Assembly: GCF_030464345.1 (NCBI RefSeq)
Contig: NZ_VCYH01000003.1
Location: 285,827-349,826 of the forward strand
Origin: Methanoculleus frigidifontis
GTDB lineage: Archaea > Halobacteriota > Methanomicrobia > Methanomicrobiales > Methanoculleaceae
DNA: 64,000 bases
Direction: 5' to 3'
This document shows, piece after piece, positions 28,120 to 37,001 of this stretch; the stretch's first letter is position 1; every line of letters begins with the position of its first letter. The position numbers and the translations under genes are program-made. Below the pieces are notes generated by a model. That model was not told the origin of the DNA. It saw only the letters and a list, made by a program, of their open reading frames with translations, and did not search any database.

Positions 28120-28556
28120 AACGATCAGCGTTAACCGTTCTGTAGGGTCCCACTGTTATTAAAACTCCGTATGATAACCCCGTGAAGGCGCTTTGAGAAT
28201 GCCTTTTCGAGGCCCGGTTCGCCCTGCAGGCTGTTTTCGGGCTGGTGTGCCGTGATGAGAGCAGTTTCCTGCCGGCAGGGTGCATGTTGTATGGCAGCAG
28301 AGAAAGGTTCTAGGCATTTCCATTGCATACCCGCTTAAAGCAACGAGCGTGGTCATCGGATGGCGGAAGACGAACGGTACCCGGATGCATCCCTGCCCCT
28401 CCCCCCCGGGGTCGGGGAGTCGTTCTGCCGGTATGGCGGCAGCGAAAGATCGATTGAACAGATGCCGGACGATTCAGCGCTGCAGGGGCTGAGCGGCGTC
28501 CACCGTGCACCCGCCGACCCGCTGCGGCCGGAGAGGGCGGAGTAGGGGGTGCCGGC
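28120..28556. other. 437-bp intergenic region (kaiC / mntP promoters)
   Basis: Divergent gap. The kaiC TATA-like element (about 28157-28166, minus strand) is the only clear signal. A 61-codon frame at 28360-28545 was judged non-coding. No manganese-responsive riboswitch could be recognised upstream of mntP. Confidence 0.5.
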
Positions 28557-29126
28557 ATGGAGTTCCTCGTCACCTCCACGCTGATCGGCATCGGGCTTGC
28601 CATGGACTGTTTTGCGGTCTCGCTCGCAATCGGGGCGACGCATCATGCCGCGCGGATGAAAACCGCCCTCCTCATCGCCGGCTTCTTCGGTTTCTTCCAG
28701 TTCGCGATGGCGCTCGTCGGCTGGGTGCTCGGCGCCGGTTTCACCGGGATCATCGCGGCGTACGGCCACTGGATCGCCTTTCTGCTCCTCGCCCTGATCG
28801 GCGGCAAGATGCTCTGGGAGAGCATCACCGGGGTGGAAGAAGAAGCGGCGGCACACGCCGCCCTCACCCTGGGGAGTATCACCCTCCTCGCGATTGCGAC
28901 GAGCATCGACTCCCTTGCGGCCGGGATCAGCTTTGCGGTGCTCGGCTACGTCCCCCTGGTGCCGGCGGTCATCATCGGGGTCATCTCCTGGCTCTTCGCC
29001 TTTACCGGCGTCTTCTCAGGCCAGCGCCTCGAACGGGTCCTGGGGCGGCGGGTCGAGGTGATCGGCGGCGCCATCCTGATCCTGATCGGGCTGCGGATCG
29101 TTCTTGAGAATACCGTCTTTGCGTGA
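28557..29126 (+). CDS. mntP: Manganese efflux pump MntP
   Basis: 189 residues with six predicted transmembrane helices in two related halves (DUF204). Each half keeps a membrane Asp: GLAMDCFAVSLA and ATSIDSLAAGIS, both diagnostic. The family exports Mn2+ in bacteria. Monocistronic, running towards the receiver gene. Confidence 0.93.
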   Translation: MEFLVTSTLIGIGLAMDCFAVSLAIGATHHAARMKTALLIAGFFGFFQFAMALVGWVLGAGFTGIIAAYGHWIAFLLLALIGGKMLWESITGVEEEAAAHAALTLGSITLLAIATSIDSLAAGISFAVLGYVPLVPAVIIGVISWLFAFTGVFSGQRLERVLGRRVEVIGGAILILIGLRIVLENTVFA

Positions 29127-29161
29127 CGGGGCGGTCAAAAAAGAGGGGTGACCCTTCCGTC

Positions 29162-29557
29162 TTATTCCTGGAATGCGTCAGACCTGCACCGGACGTTTCC
29201 GGCGATCATCCGGTGCAGGTCACCATACTTGGCCACCGGATCGCCGCCTTTCTGGAGAACGGCGTCGGCTCCGGCGCAAAGGCAATCGCCGGCGATCTTG
29301 TCCCGGGGCTGCCCGGACAATACGATGACCGGGGTATCTGCACAAAGGATGCGGATCTTCCTGATAAGCTCCGCTCCCTCAACGTCCGGCATTGCATAAT
29401 CGGTGACGATTGCATCGAACTGGTTCTCCTCGATCATGGCCGCCGCTTCCTGTGCTGACCCGGCGGTCGTGACCGCGAGGTCGCCGGGGCGCTCAAGGAA
29501 GAGTTTTCCGATCTCCAGAAGCGCCGGTTCGTCGTCGATGAGAAGGACAGAGATCAT
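29162..29557 (-). CDS. Stand-alone response-regulator receiver
   Basis: 131 residues, one REC domain: acidic pair in LLIDDEPA, phospho-acceptor Asp in IVTDYAMPD (about residue 53), and Lys in LQKGGDP. No output domain. It is 14 bases downstream of cheW, so it belongs to the MCP-CheW module and may act like CheY or as a phosphate sink. A run of T on the minus strand (about 29137-29142) lies just past the stop. Confidence 0.92.
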   Translation of the reverse strand: MISVLLIDDEPALLEIGKLFLERPGDLAVTTAGSAQEAAAMIEENQFDAIVTDYAMPDVEGAELIRKIRILCADTPVIVLSGQPRDKIAGDCLCAGADAVLQKGGDPVAKYGDLHRMIAGNVRCRSDAFQE

Positions 29558-29570
29558 GCGCAGAGGGGGA

Positions 29571-30050
29571 TCAGGTGGTTGCCACCTGTTCCTGCAGGAG
29601 CCGCTGGACGTCGAGCCAGATGATCAGGTCAGTCCGGTCGGTGTCCCTGCCGTCGCCCTCGTCCTCGGCGCCCAGTTTAATGATCCCTTTGACGTAGGCG
29701 GCGCTCGAGGCAGCATCGTCCATTGCATCGATCTCATCCTCGGCCACCTGGCGGACGCTGCTGACGTCGTCGACGATGATCCCGACGTTCGAGCCGCCGG
29801 CGGCCTCCGGGACCAGAACGATGATCTTTTGGTTCTCGGCGGTCTCTCCGTCATGCAGCCCGAGAAGGGAGTTTAGGTTGAGGATGTTCGTGATCTCGCC
29901 CCGGAGGTTGATGATCCCGGCGATATAGGCCGGAGCGCGGGGGAGGGGGGTGATCGGCATCATCTCCACGATCTCCCGCGCAAGCTGGATATCCAGTGCG
30001 TAGTGTTCCTTTCCAAGCTGGAACTCCACCACATCGATGGTTGTTGCCAT
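29571..30050 (-). CDS. cheW: CheW-like coupling protein
   Basis: 159 residues. CheW fold with EFQLGKEHYALDIQLAREIVE, the core IAGIINLRGEI, and VGIIVDDVSSV. It bridges methyl-accepting proteins and CheA. No cheA gene is in the window. ATG at 30050 is preceded by GAGGGG; an in-frame ATG five codons upstream is possible. It follows the MCP by 16 bases. Confidence 0.93.
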   Translation of the reverse strand: MATTIDVVEFQLGKEHYALDIQLAREIVEMMPITPLPRAPAYIAGIINLRGEITNILNLNSLLGLHDGETAENQKIIVLVPEAAGGSNVGIIVDDVSSVRQVAEDEIDAMDDAASSAAYVKGIIKLGAEDEGDGRDTDRTDLIIWLDVQRLLQEQVATT

Positions 30051-30066
30051 ACCGCAGCCCCTCATC

Positions 30067-32457
30067 TCAGGTTCTGAACCGCTGCATCTTCGATCGCAGG
30101 TCGCCGGCCATCTGGTTGATCTCGTGGGCGGCGCTGCCGATCTCCTCGGTCGAGGCGCTGGCCTCTTCAGCGAGGGCAGCGAGGTCGTCCATCTGCCCCT
30201 GCGTCTCCTTTGTAAGGCGCGTGCCTTCCGCCATCCCCTGCACGACCTTATTGGTGCTGTTCGCCTGGTCTTCGGTGGCGCGGGCGATCTCGCCGATGCC
30301 GTGCGCAACCGACTCCGTCTCGGCGATGATGGTCGTCAGTGCTTCGATGGTATTGTTGACACTCTCGACCCCGACCTCGATCTCGGCGTTGGCAGACTTG
30401 ATCGCGGCGGCGGTCTTCTCGCTGCTCGTCTGGATGCCGTCGATCACCTTCTCGATGTGGCCGGTCGCGCTCTTCGCCTCACCGGCGAGGTTGCGCACCT
30501 CTCCGGCGACGACCGCGAACCCGCGGCCGTGCTCGCCTGCTCGGGCGGCCTCGATGGCGGCGTTCAGAGCCAGCAGGTTGACCTGATTGGCGATGTCGGT
30601 GATCAGCCTGACGATATTGTTGATCTCGCGCATCTGGGCGTTGAGCCCTTCGATCTCCTCGACGCTCTCCTGTGCGATCTTCTCCACGGCCGCCATCTTC
30701 ACGTTGGCATCCCTGCCGAGCTTCTCCGCCCGGCCGCCCTGCTCGGCGGCTTTCCGCGCCCGGTCGAGGACGTCCTGCGAAGTGCTGGCGATCTCCTCAT
30801 TGGAGGCGGAGAGGTCGGCCAGCTGGCGGTCGATATCCTCGATCTGGTCGAGCACCTGCTTGGCGAGGTCGGCGCATTTCTGGCTCGTGTTCGAGACCTG
30901 TTCGGCGGCTTTTGCGATCTCTTCCGAGCCCTTGCTCGTCTCGGCGGTGCCCTCTTCCACCTGTACGATGGCCCGGTTGATACCCCTGATTGCAGTCGCT
31001 ATTGCCTCCATAGCGCTATTGAAGTCGGCCTTCACCGTCTCCAGCGGGTCGGCATCGCCTATCGCCACTGCGTAGGTCAGGTCGCCTTTCGCGACCGCGG
31101 CAAGGCCTGCGGCAAGCTCCTGGATGCTCCGGTCAAGGATGTCGGCCTTCTCCTGCGCCTCGTCCATCAGCGTCTGCACCTGCTGCTCTTTCTCCCGCTG
31201 CTCGGTGATGTCGACGAAGACCGCAAGGATCTGGTGCACCTCGCCCTTCTCATTGAGCAGAGGGATGGCCCATTCCTGGAGGATGAAGAGGCCTGTGGGC
31301 ATCTGCACGGTCACTTCACCGAAGACCCGCTGCTTGTTTTTGAGAACACCGGCAAGTCCTTCGCCCTCCACGGCACGGATGTCGAAGTCGCTGATCTTCA
31401 TGCCGAGCACTCGCTCGCGGCTGTAGCCGGAGAGATCGATGAACGACTCGTTCGTCTCGAGGATCTTCATCGCGGTATCGCAGAGCAGCATCGGGATGGG
31501 GTTCTTATGGACGATGGCATCGGACTGCTGCTGCAGCTGCCGAACCGCTTCCATCTGCTCCCGCTGCTCGGTGACGTCGACGTAGATGTAGAACGCCATC
31601 TCAACCTCCCCCGCATCGTCGAAGATCGGGATGCCATGGAGCTGCACGATCTTCCGGACCCCGTCCGGGAACGTGATGACAAACTCGTTGAACATCCGGC
31701 GCCGTTCCTCAAAGGTTGCGAAGAACCCGTCGCCACTGAGGATCCGAACGTCAAAATCGGATATACTCTTCCGGAGCAGTTCGTCGCGGGTTCCCCGCCA
31801 GACCTCTTCGTATGCCCGGTTTAACTCTACCCGCCGGCGGTTCCGGTCCAGGATGGCGATGGCAAGCGGGTTGTCCCGGATCATCGCGTCCATCCGCAGC
31901 TGCGCTCTCTGAACCTCGTCCATCTTATCGTGGAGATCTGTCCAGTCGTTCCAGACGTAAAATGCCATCTCTATCTCGCCGTTCTCATCGAGGATCGGGA
32001 TGGCATTGAGGGTCAGGTACTTCTGCACGCCGTCGGGCCACTTGGCGAGGACATCGGTCCGCGCCCGCTTCTTCGTCTCGTAGCAGGCATAGAAATCGTC
32101 GCCGCCGATGACCGTAATGTCGTAGTCGTAGAGTTTCTTTGCAAGCGTCTCTTTGCGTGTCCCCCGCCACATCCGGGCATACTCGTCGTTGATGTCGAGG
32201 CGGCTCTTGTCTGCCTGCAGCACTGCGATGGCGAGCGGGTTATCCCTGATCATCCGCGTAAACCGTCGCTTGAGCGCATCTGCCTCTGTTTGTATAGCTA
32301 CGGTCTCCTCCATCTGCTTCTCGAACTGCTCGAGTGTTTCGTTGATCATCTCTGCCACCGGGCGCATTGCGGGATCTACCCTGCTCTCATCTACCCGGGC
32401 GTCAAGATCTCCGTTCTGTATCCTCTTCAGAGTATTCAGTATCTCTCCTTTGCTCAT
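30067..32457 (-). CDS. Soluble PAS-containing methyl-accepting chemotaxis protein
   Basis: 796 residues. An N-terminal HAMP-like segment ([17 protein letters not shown]), three PAS domains (about 60-180, 180-300, 300-420), a second HAMP-like stretch, then the MCP helical hairpin with the conserved tip [20 protein letters not shown] and [15 protein letters not shown]. No transmembrane helix, so it senses an internal signal such as redox or a metabolite. The first two PAS units are close duplicates (both contain [10 protein letters not shown] and MWRGTR or VWRGTR). It heads the MCP-cheW-receiver operon. Confidence 0.93.
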   Translation of the reverse strand: MSKGEILNTLKRIQNGDLDARVDESRVDPAMRPVAEMINETLEQFEKQMEETVAIQTEADALKRRFTRMIRDNPLAIAVLQADKSRLDINDEYARMWRGTRKETLAKKLYDYDITVIGGDDFYACYETKKRARTDVLAKWPDGVQKYLTLNAIPILDENGEIEMAFYVWNDWTDLHDKMDEVQRAQLRMDAMIRDNPLAIAILDRNRRRVELNRAYEEVWRGTRDELLRKSISDFDVRILSGDGFFATFEERRRMFNEFVITFPDGVRKIVQLHGIPIFDDAGEVEMAFYIYVDVTEQREQMEAVRQLQQQSDAIVHKNPIPMLLCDTAMKILETNESFIDLSGYSRERVLGMKISDFDIRAVEGEGLAGVLKNKQRVFGEVTVQMPTGLFILQEWAIPLLNEKGEVHQILAVFVDITEQREKEQQVQTLMDEAQEKADILDRSIQELAAGLAAVAKGDLTYAVAIGDADPLETVKADFNSAMEAIATAIRGINRAIVQVEEGTAETSKGSEEIAKAAEQVSNTSQKCADLAKQVLDQIEDIDRQLADLSASNEEIASTSQDVLDRARKAAEQGGRAEKLGRDANVKMAAVEKIAQESVEEIEGLNAQMREINNIVRLITDIANQVNLLALNAAIEAARAGEHGRGFAVVAGEVRNLAGEAKSATGHIEKVIDGIQTSSEKTAAAIKSANAEIEVGVESVNNTIEALTTIIAETESVAHGIGEIARATEDQANSTNKVVQGMAEGTRLTKETQGQMDDLAALAEEASASTEEIGSAAHEINQMAGDLRSKMQRFRT

Positions 32458-32743
32458 TCACAGTAACCTCTTTCTATAGTTATGTACTGGGGAAATTGTG
32501 ACAAACAGCACGGATGCTGTATATCCAGGCTCATCCGCATGCCGTATAATCTGGAGAGAGCCTACGCTCTTTGGAATAAGCGCCTGGAAATGCAGTGAGA
32601 TTTGTCGGGCAACAGAGTTTGCGGTGCACAGATCCGACTCTGAGAATTCCCCTTCGCTTCTATATTGCCCTGAAATGTGATGAATTGTGGCAACGCACTC
32701 GTGCACCTCGGTGCTGATGTGCACTACTGCGTGGCAATGCCAC

Positions 32744-34663
32744 TCATTCTTCCGTGCAGTCCGCGTTCTGAGCCACCCCGAGCCTGCGGAGGGCTTCGCG
32801 GATCTCGCAGAACTCCTCTCTTCCCCGGTCTACCTCCGTGATGTATGCGTTGATCCGCCGGATCTCCTGTCGGATCCTCCCGGCGGTCTCTTCGTCGTTC
32901 ATGAGATCGGCCAGTGCGAGGATCACCTGAAGGGGCTGGCGGACGTTGTCGCTCTGGATGGTGAGCGAGTCGACGGCCTGCTGGATCCGGTCGCATGCCT
33001 CTCTCCGGGTCGTCTCAAGCTGCCGTTGCACCGTAACGTCCCGGGCGAATACCGCGATCTGCCGGACGTCTCCCTGCGCGTCCCTGACCGGAAAGAAGGT
33101 GGTTTCAAAGACCATCCCGTCCCGCTCGTCGGAGAAGCGGAGCGGTTTTCCGGATGCAAAGACGTTTTCACTCAACCCCCGCCGTGCTGCAGCAATATCC
33201 TGCGGCAGCAGCGTGTTGAGCTGTCTGCCGACAAGATCGTCGGCACTCCCGCCAAGCCTCGTCGCCGCAACCTCGTTCAGGGCGAGGATGGTTCCCTCGC
33301 GGTCGATGAGCAGTGCGGAGTCCGGCGGTGCGTTCAGGAGCGCCCGCATCCGCGCATCGCTTGCACGCGCGGCCTCTTCCATCTGTTTTCGTTTGGTGAT
33401 GTCGCGTGCGACGACCTGCATCAGGCTTCTCCCCTTGTACACAAGCGTATGCCCCGAAGACTCGACGGTGACCGCGCTGCCGTCCAGGCGGAGCAGTCTC
33501 ACCTCAACCGGCGGTATGGCGGCCGCCCTCGTGCGCAGCTGCTCGAACCGCACCTGAACCAGGTCGTGCGAGTCGGGGTGCAGAAAGTCTGTGACCGGCT
33601 TTCCGACGACGTCTCCGGGCTCTTGTGCCCCGAGCAGCTGCAATCCTGCCGGATTTATGAAGAGATATCGCTCCCCGTCGTGGACCGCGATCATGGCGGG
33701 CGAGTTCTCGACCAGCGACCGGTAGCGCTCCTGGCTCTCCCTGAGCGCCGCTTCGATGCGCTTCTGCTCGGTGATCTCCTGGAAGATGCCGACAGCACCG
33801 AACACCCTGCCGTTATCGCCGGCGATCGGCGCGGTATTGGCAAGGAGCTCCCGCTGTTCACCTTCCGGACTGATGGTTGCGAGGTGTACGCCGCGGACGG
33901 TCTCACCGTGCCGTGCCGACCGGATGAGGGGCAGGTCATGCGGATCGCACATTCTGCCGCAGGGCTGGCAGAACGCTGATGCAGCGCAGAGACTCTCCGC
34001 CGCGGGATTCAGCATCCGGATGCTGCCCTCCGCGTCGGTCACCACAATCGCCTCCGGAGCGCTGTCGATGATCGCCTTCAGCCGGGCGCGCTCGACACCG
34101 AGCTCCAGGTGGACGCGCATCTGGTCGGTGACATCCTCGAAGACGATGCTGGTTCCCGGGACTCCCCCTTCAAGGACGGTGGGGAAGAGTTTCACGCGCA
34201 GGTATGCCGTTCCATTCTCTCCGCTTACGGAGACAAGGTTTGGCATGGTCAGTGGTTTTGTGAGGGGGCTTTTCAGAGCGGCGACGATCTGCGGGTCGTC
34301 TGCCGGGAAGCTATCCAGTTTCAGAATCTCCTTTCCATGGATCTCTTCCAGGGACGCGGCAGCAAGTTTCAGAAACGAGTCGTTTGCAAAGACGGTGCGG
34401 CCTTCGTCGTCCAGAACCAGCATGGCGTCGGAGTAGAGGTACAGGAGCGATGAGTGCGGGATTCGCTCGGAGATGAAATACATCTTCGCCGGGCCTATCT
34501 TCCGCATCTCGATCTGGCCGGTGGAGAGGAGCACGTCAAGGTACTTTGCCACGGAGTTTCTGGTGATCTGCAGCCGCCGGGAGAGTTCGGAGACGGTCAT
34601 GCCCCGCGGATGTGCATTCAGTATCTCTTTTATCCGCAGGAACTCTTTCCAGTATGACTCCAT
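32744..34663 (-). CDS. One-component regulator: winged helix, multiple PAS, DHp-like tail
   Basis: 639 residues. An N-terminal winged helix (about 1-65; SELSRRLQITRNSVAKYLDVL), then four PAS domains (about 70-185, 190-310, 315-430, 440-560), ending with the helix pair SDNVRQPLQVILALADLM and RRINAYITEVDRG. The second PAS contains ESLCAASAFCQPCGRMCDP, a Cys cluster that could ligate metal or respond to redox. The C-terminus matches the two other PAS-DHp proteins here, but the phospho-acceptor His is replaced by Asn. No HATPase. It could bind DNA directly. Orphan gene. Confidence 0.85.
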   Translation of the reverse strand: MESYWKEFLRIKEILNAHPRGMTVSELSRRLQITRNSVAKYLDVLLSTGQIEMRKIGPAKMYFISERIPHSSLLYLYSDAMLVLDDEGRTVFANDSFLKLAAASLEEIHGKEILKLDSFPADDPQIVAALKSPLTKPLTMPNLVSVSGENGTAYLRVKLFPTVLEGGVPGTSIVFEDVTDQMRVHLELGVERARLKAIIDSAPEAIVVTDAEGSIRMLNPAAESLCAASAFCQPCGRMCDPHDLPLIRSARHGETVRGVHLATISPEGEQRELLANTAPIAGDNGRVFGAVGIFQEITEQKRIEAALRESQERYRSLVENSPAMIAVHDGERYLFINPAGLQLLGAQEPGDVVGKPVTDFLHPDSHDLVQVRFEQLRTRAAAIPPVEVRLLRLDGSAVTVESSGHTLVYKGRSLMQVVARDITKRKQMEEAARASDARMRALLNAPPDSALLIDREGTILALNEVAATRLGGSADDLVGRQLNTLLPQDIAAARRGLSENVFASGKPLRFSDERDGMVFETTFFPVRDAQGDVRQIAVFARDVTVQRQLETTRREACDRIQQAVDSLTIQSDNVRQPLQVILALADLMNDEETAGRIRQEIRRINAYITEVDRGREEFCEIREALRRLGVAQNADCTEE

Positions 34664-35177
34664 TGCGTCATACTATTTTCCTCTTATCCCTTATACCCGT
34701 GTCCTTTCAGGATTCAGAATCCATAAAACCGCCCGTTCCAGGATCGTTCGGACTGGAGCGATAGTGCTCCCCGGAGTTCTGCACGCACCGGATCTCCAGT
34801 GACCATGATCGGGCTTATAAAACCGATACTCTGGCGATGCCTGTTCCCGGGGCGGCTTCGCCTCCTTCGAGGGGTGAACCGATGCGTGTGTCTTCATCAT
34901 GAGGGGGCAGGGGAGGGGAGACTTTCCAGATGCGGGTGTCTCCACGGTCCGCAGTGCCGGATATCGCGGAGACACAGAACCCTATCAACCGCCTGCACGA
35001 GGAGTATTCGTTGTTTCCTGGAGCATTATACCCCAATCAGGCGAGTCCCGCTTCGGCGGGCACGCATTCGCCCCGGAAGATCCTTGAGGGGTGAACCGTG
35101 TCACCCGGTCGACCCGGGCGGACAAGCGTTCCGGTGCCGGAGTGAGGAGGGGCACCCTCTCTGCCTTCCTTAAAGAT
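34664..35177. other. Intergenic region with no credible gene
   Basis: About 510 bases of GC-rich non-coding sequence upstream of the dispersed repeat. It contains GAGGGGTGAACCG twice (about 34869 and 35086), a CCTTGAGGGG decamer (35082-35091) and a short palindrome around 35047. No frame looks coding. Confidence 0.5.
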
Positions 35178-35434
35178 GGGCAAATCAGCGTTATTTTCCG
35201 ATTTTAGCGGAAGTGTCAGAGGTCGGATTTTGACTCTGAAAATACTCGACGTATTTTGTCCCGATTGGTGTAAAACCGCAGAATTGCGGGGCTATACTGG
35301 CGATATGAGCCGGGGCAATCTTCGGAGGATGTATCCCCTGGCTCCTCTCGAGATCGTCCGTCTGCGGGCTTCTGTGAGGGTCAAAATCCGAGCGGATCCT
35401 GCTCTAATTTCGGGTATGTAAGGATTGCTGAACC
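35178..35434. repeat. Dispersed non-coding repeat, copy A (257 bp)
   Basis: Aligns end to end with 48824-49079: both start GGGCAAAT or GGGCAAA, both end with TGAACC, lengths are 257 and 256, and an exact 22-base block lies at 35358-35379. Overall identity by eye is around 60 percent with conserved spacing. No open frame is shared. Its right end abuts a broken gene. Confidence 0.75.
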
Positions 35435-35708
35435 ACGCAGACCTTCGACGCGATCTCCATCGTCGTCCGCACCGTCTACCCTGCAGAGCAGAACTTCATC
35501 GTCATGGACGACCTGAATGCCGACGGGTCGTACTTCGACGAGGACGGTGCCGCGACGACGAAGGGCAAGGAGTACAACCCGGCTGATTACGAACGACCGC
35601 GACACCACCACGAAGAGCACGGACGTCACCTACGGCCGGACCATCACCGCAGGCACCGACTATGCGGGTGAGGCCGGGATCTTCCGGACGAGATGTGACG
35701 GAGATTGA
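35435..35708 (+). pseudogene. Truncated, frameshifted gene remnant
   Basis: From 35438 a frame reads QTFDAISIVVRTVYPAEQ and on to about 35580 (MDDLNADGSYFDEDG), then continues after a one-base shift near 35583 as LITNDRDTTTKSTDV to a TGA at 35706. An in-frame stop lies at 35429, just before the piece. Acidic, Thr/Asp-rich composition resembles a secreted or surface protein; no family could be named. The 5' part is missing and a repeat copy lies exactly at that edge. Confidence 0.55.
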
Positions 35709-36047
35709 AGAGAGACTCTTTTTCAGATGGGGATTTTGGGTGTGTGCATTCTCGCTGTCATCTGTTCCTGAGCCTCTGTGGCGGGGGACTGCCGCCCCCG
35801 TGCCCCCGGCGATGCGATAGGCGTTTCCGGACACCGCACAGAGCCAGGGCGATCTTCTGCAGCGACTGCCGGGCCGCCGCGGATCTGCCGGAGCCACCCG
35901 GGCATCGGCAGGCTGTCTGGCTCTCACGGCTGTACCGCTCGTTGCCGAACCGGATCGGCGATCTCCGGCTATTTCGCACACAGGGCATGTAAGCATGCTC
36001 GTAAAAGATTTCATTTCGGAAACAAAGATTCGAACCAAAAGAAGGAA
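35709..36047. other. Intergenic region with no credible gene
   Basis: 339 bases between the remnant and tRNA-Thr. A T-rich stretch near 35718 could end transcription; otherwise GC-rich without coding character. Frames that seem long here run through the tRNA gene. Confidence 0.5.
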
Positions 36048-36120
36048 AGCCTCAGGCGAGATTTGAACTCGCGACCTCGTCCTTACCAAGGACGCGCTCT
36101 GCCGGCTGAGCCACTGAGGC
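36048..36120 (-). tRNA. tRNA-Thr (anticodon GGT)
   Basis: Minus strand. Acceptor GCCTCAG pairs with CTGAGGC, discriminator T. Anticodon stem CGTCC/GGACG closes loop TTGGTAA, giving GGT. The T-arm contains GTTCAAATC. 73 bases, no intron, CCA not encoded. Confidence 0.95.
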
Positions 36121-36149
36121 AAGCGCACCTACTAGGTTGACACTCGTCC

Positions 36150-36157
36150 TAATAAAA
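36150..36157 (-). promoter_or_regulatory. TATA box of tRNA-Thr
   Basis: TTTTATTA on the minus strand, about 30-37 bases upstream of the tRNA 5' end, in an otherwise GC-rich context. Confidence 0.5.
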
Positions 36158-36229
36158 TGTTGCGGAATTCTCCGGGGGCAGCACGCCCTCCTCCTGGGCG
36201 GCGCGGTCGGGGACGCGCTGCAGAGCGCA

Positions 36230-36943
36230 TCATCGGACCTCGCGGAGCGTCTCGATGCTTGCCTGGACGCCCTCGAGGGTGTCCACCTCGACGATGGGGA
36301 TGACATTGTCCCGCGACACCGCGTCCATGACCGCGCCAAAGTCGATCGTCCCCTCCCCGACGGGGGAGTGGGTGTCGTGGACGCCGCTGTTGTCGTGGAG
36401 GTGGTAGTGAGCTGCGGGGTGCGCGAGAAACTCAGGCAGGCAGCCGTTGAGGTGGGCGTGCCCGACGTCGAGGGTAAATCCGAGCCCGTCGATCAGCGGG
36501 AGCTCGTCCGGTGTCCTGAGGAAGAAGTACTCCCAGTTCCCCATATTCTCGACGGTGAAGGTCACCGAGAGGTCGTCGGCCGCCTGCCGCAGTTCGTCGA
36601 GCGACTGCCGGAACCGTTCTGCCGCACGCTCCCGCTCCTCGTGCCAGGCGTAGTAGCCCGGGTGCACGACGACGTCCGCACCGACCTCGCCGGCGATGGC
36701 AAACGCTTCGGTGAGCACCTCGACGCTCGCCCGGCGGATCGGCTCGAGCAGGCTGGCGATGTTGACGCCGCGGGAGGGTGCGTGGATGGCATAAGAGAAG
36801 GAGTAACTCTCCAGCGGCTCGGCGGACGCGAGGAAATGCAGTCCTTCGTCCATAACCTCAACGTAGTCGGTCACCGGTGCAAGCGCATGCAGCGCCGCCT
36901 CCAGCGGCTGGCGGTGGAGGCAGAAGGTGGAGACGCCAAACAT
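36230..36943 (-). CDS. Sugar phosphate isomerase/epimerase-like TIM barrel
   Basis: 237 residues. Xylose-isomerase-like (AP endonuclease family 2) barrel: VVVHPGYYAWH, VTFTVENMGNWE, FTLDVGHAHLNG, YHLHDNSG and the final IVEVD supply His/Glu/Asp metal ligands in order. The substrate cannot be inferred. Minus strand, downstream of no obvious partner; 58 bases separate it from the PAS-DHp gene upstream. Confidence 0.87.
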   Translation of the reverse strand: MFGVSTFCLHRQPLEAALHALAPVTDYVEVMDEGLHFLASAEPLESYSFSYAIHAPSRGVNIASLLEPIRRASVEVLTEAFAIAGEVGADVVVHPGYYAWHEERERAAERFRQSLDELRQAADDLSVTFTVENMGNWEYFFLRTPDELPLIDGLGFTLDVGHAHLNGCLPEFLAHPAAHYHLHDNSGVHDTHSPVGEGTIDFGAVMDAVSRDNVIPIVEVDTLEGVQASIETLREVR

Positions 36944-37001
36944 ACAGTGAGTGGTCTTCCGGGCAGCAAAAACCTTCGCGATCCGCCGGATGCGTCCACG
37001 A

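Noticed and set aside
28360..28545. Possible 61-residue gene upstream of mntP
   Set aside because: No ribosome binding site, promoter or recognisable sequence, and composition like the surrounding intergenic DNA.
28120..28556. yybP-ykoY manganese riboswitch before mntP
   Set aside because: No matching aptamer pattern could be seen, and this class is not expected in archaea.
35502..36128. A 208-residue minus-strand frame
   Set aside because: It reads straight through tRNA-Thr and non-coding DNA.
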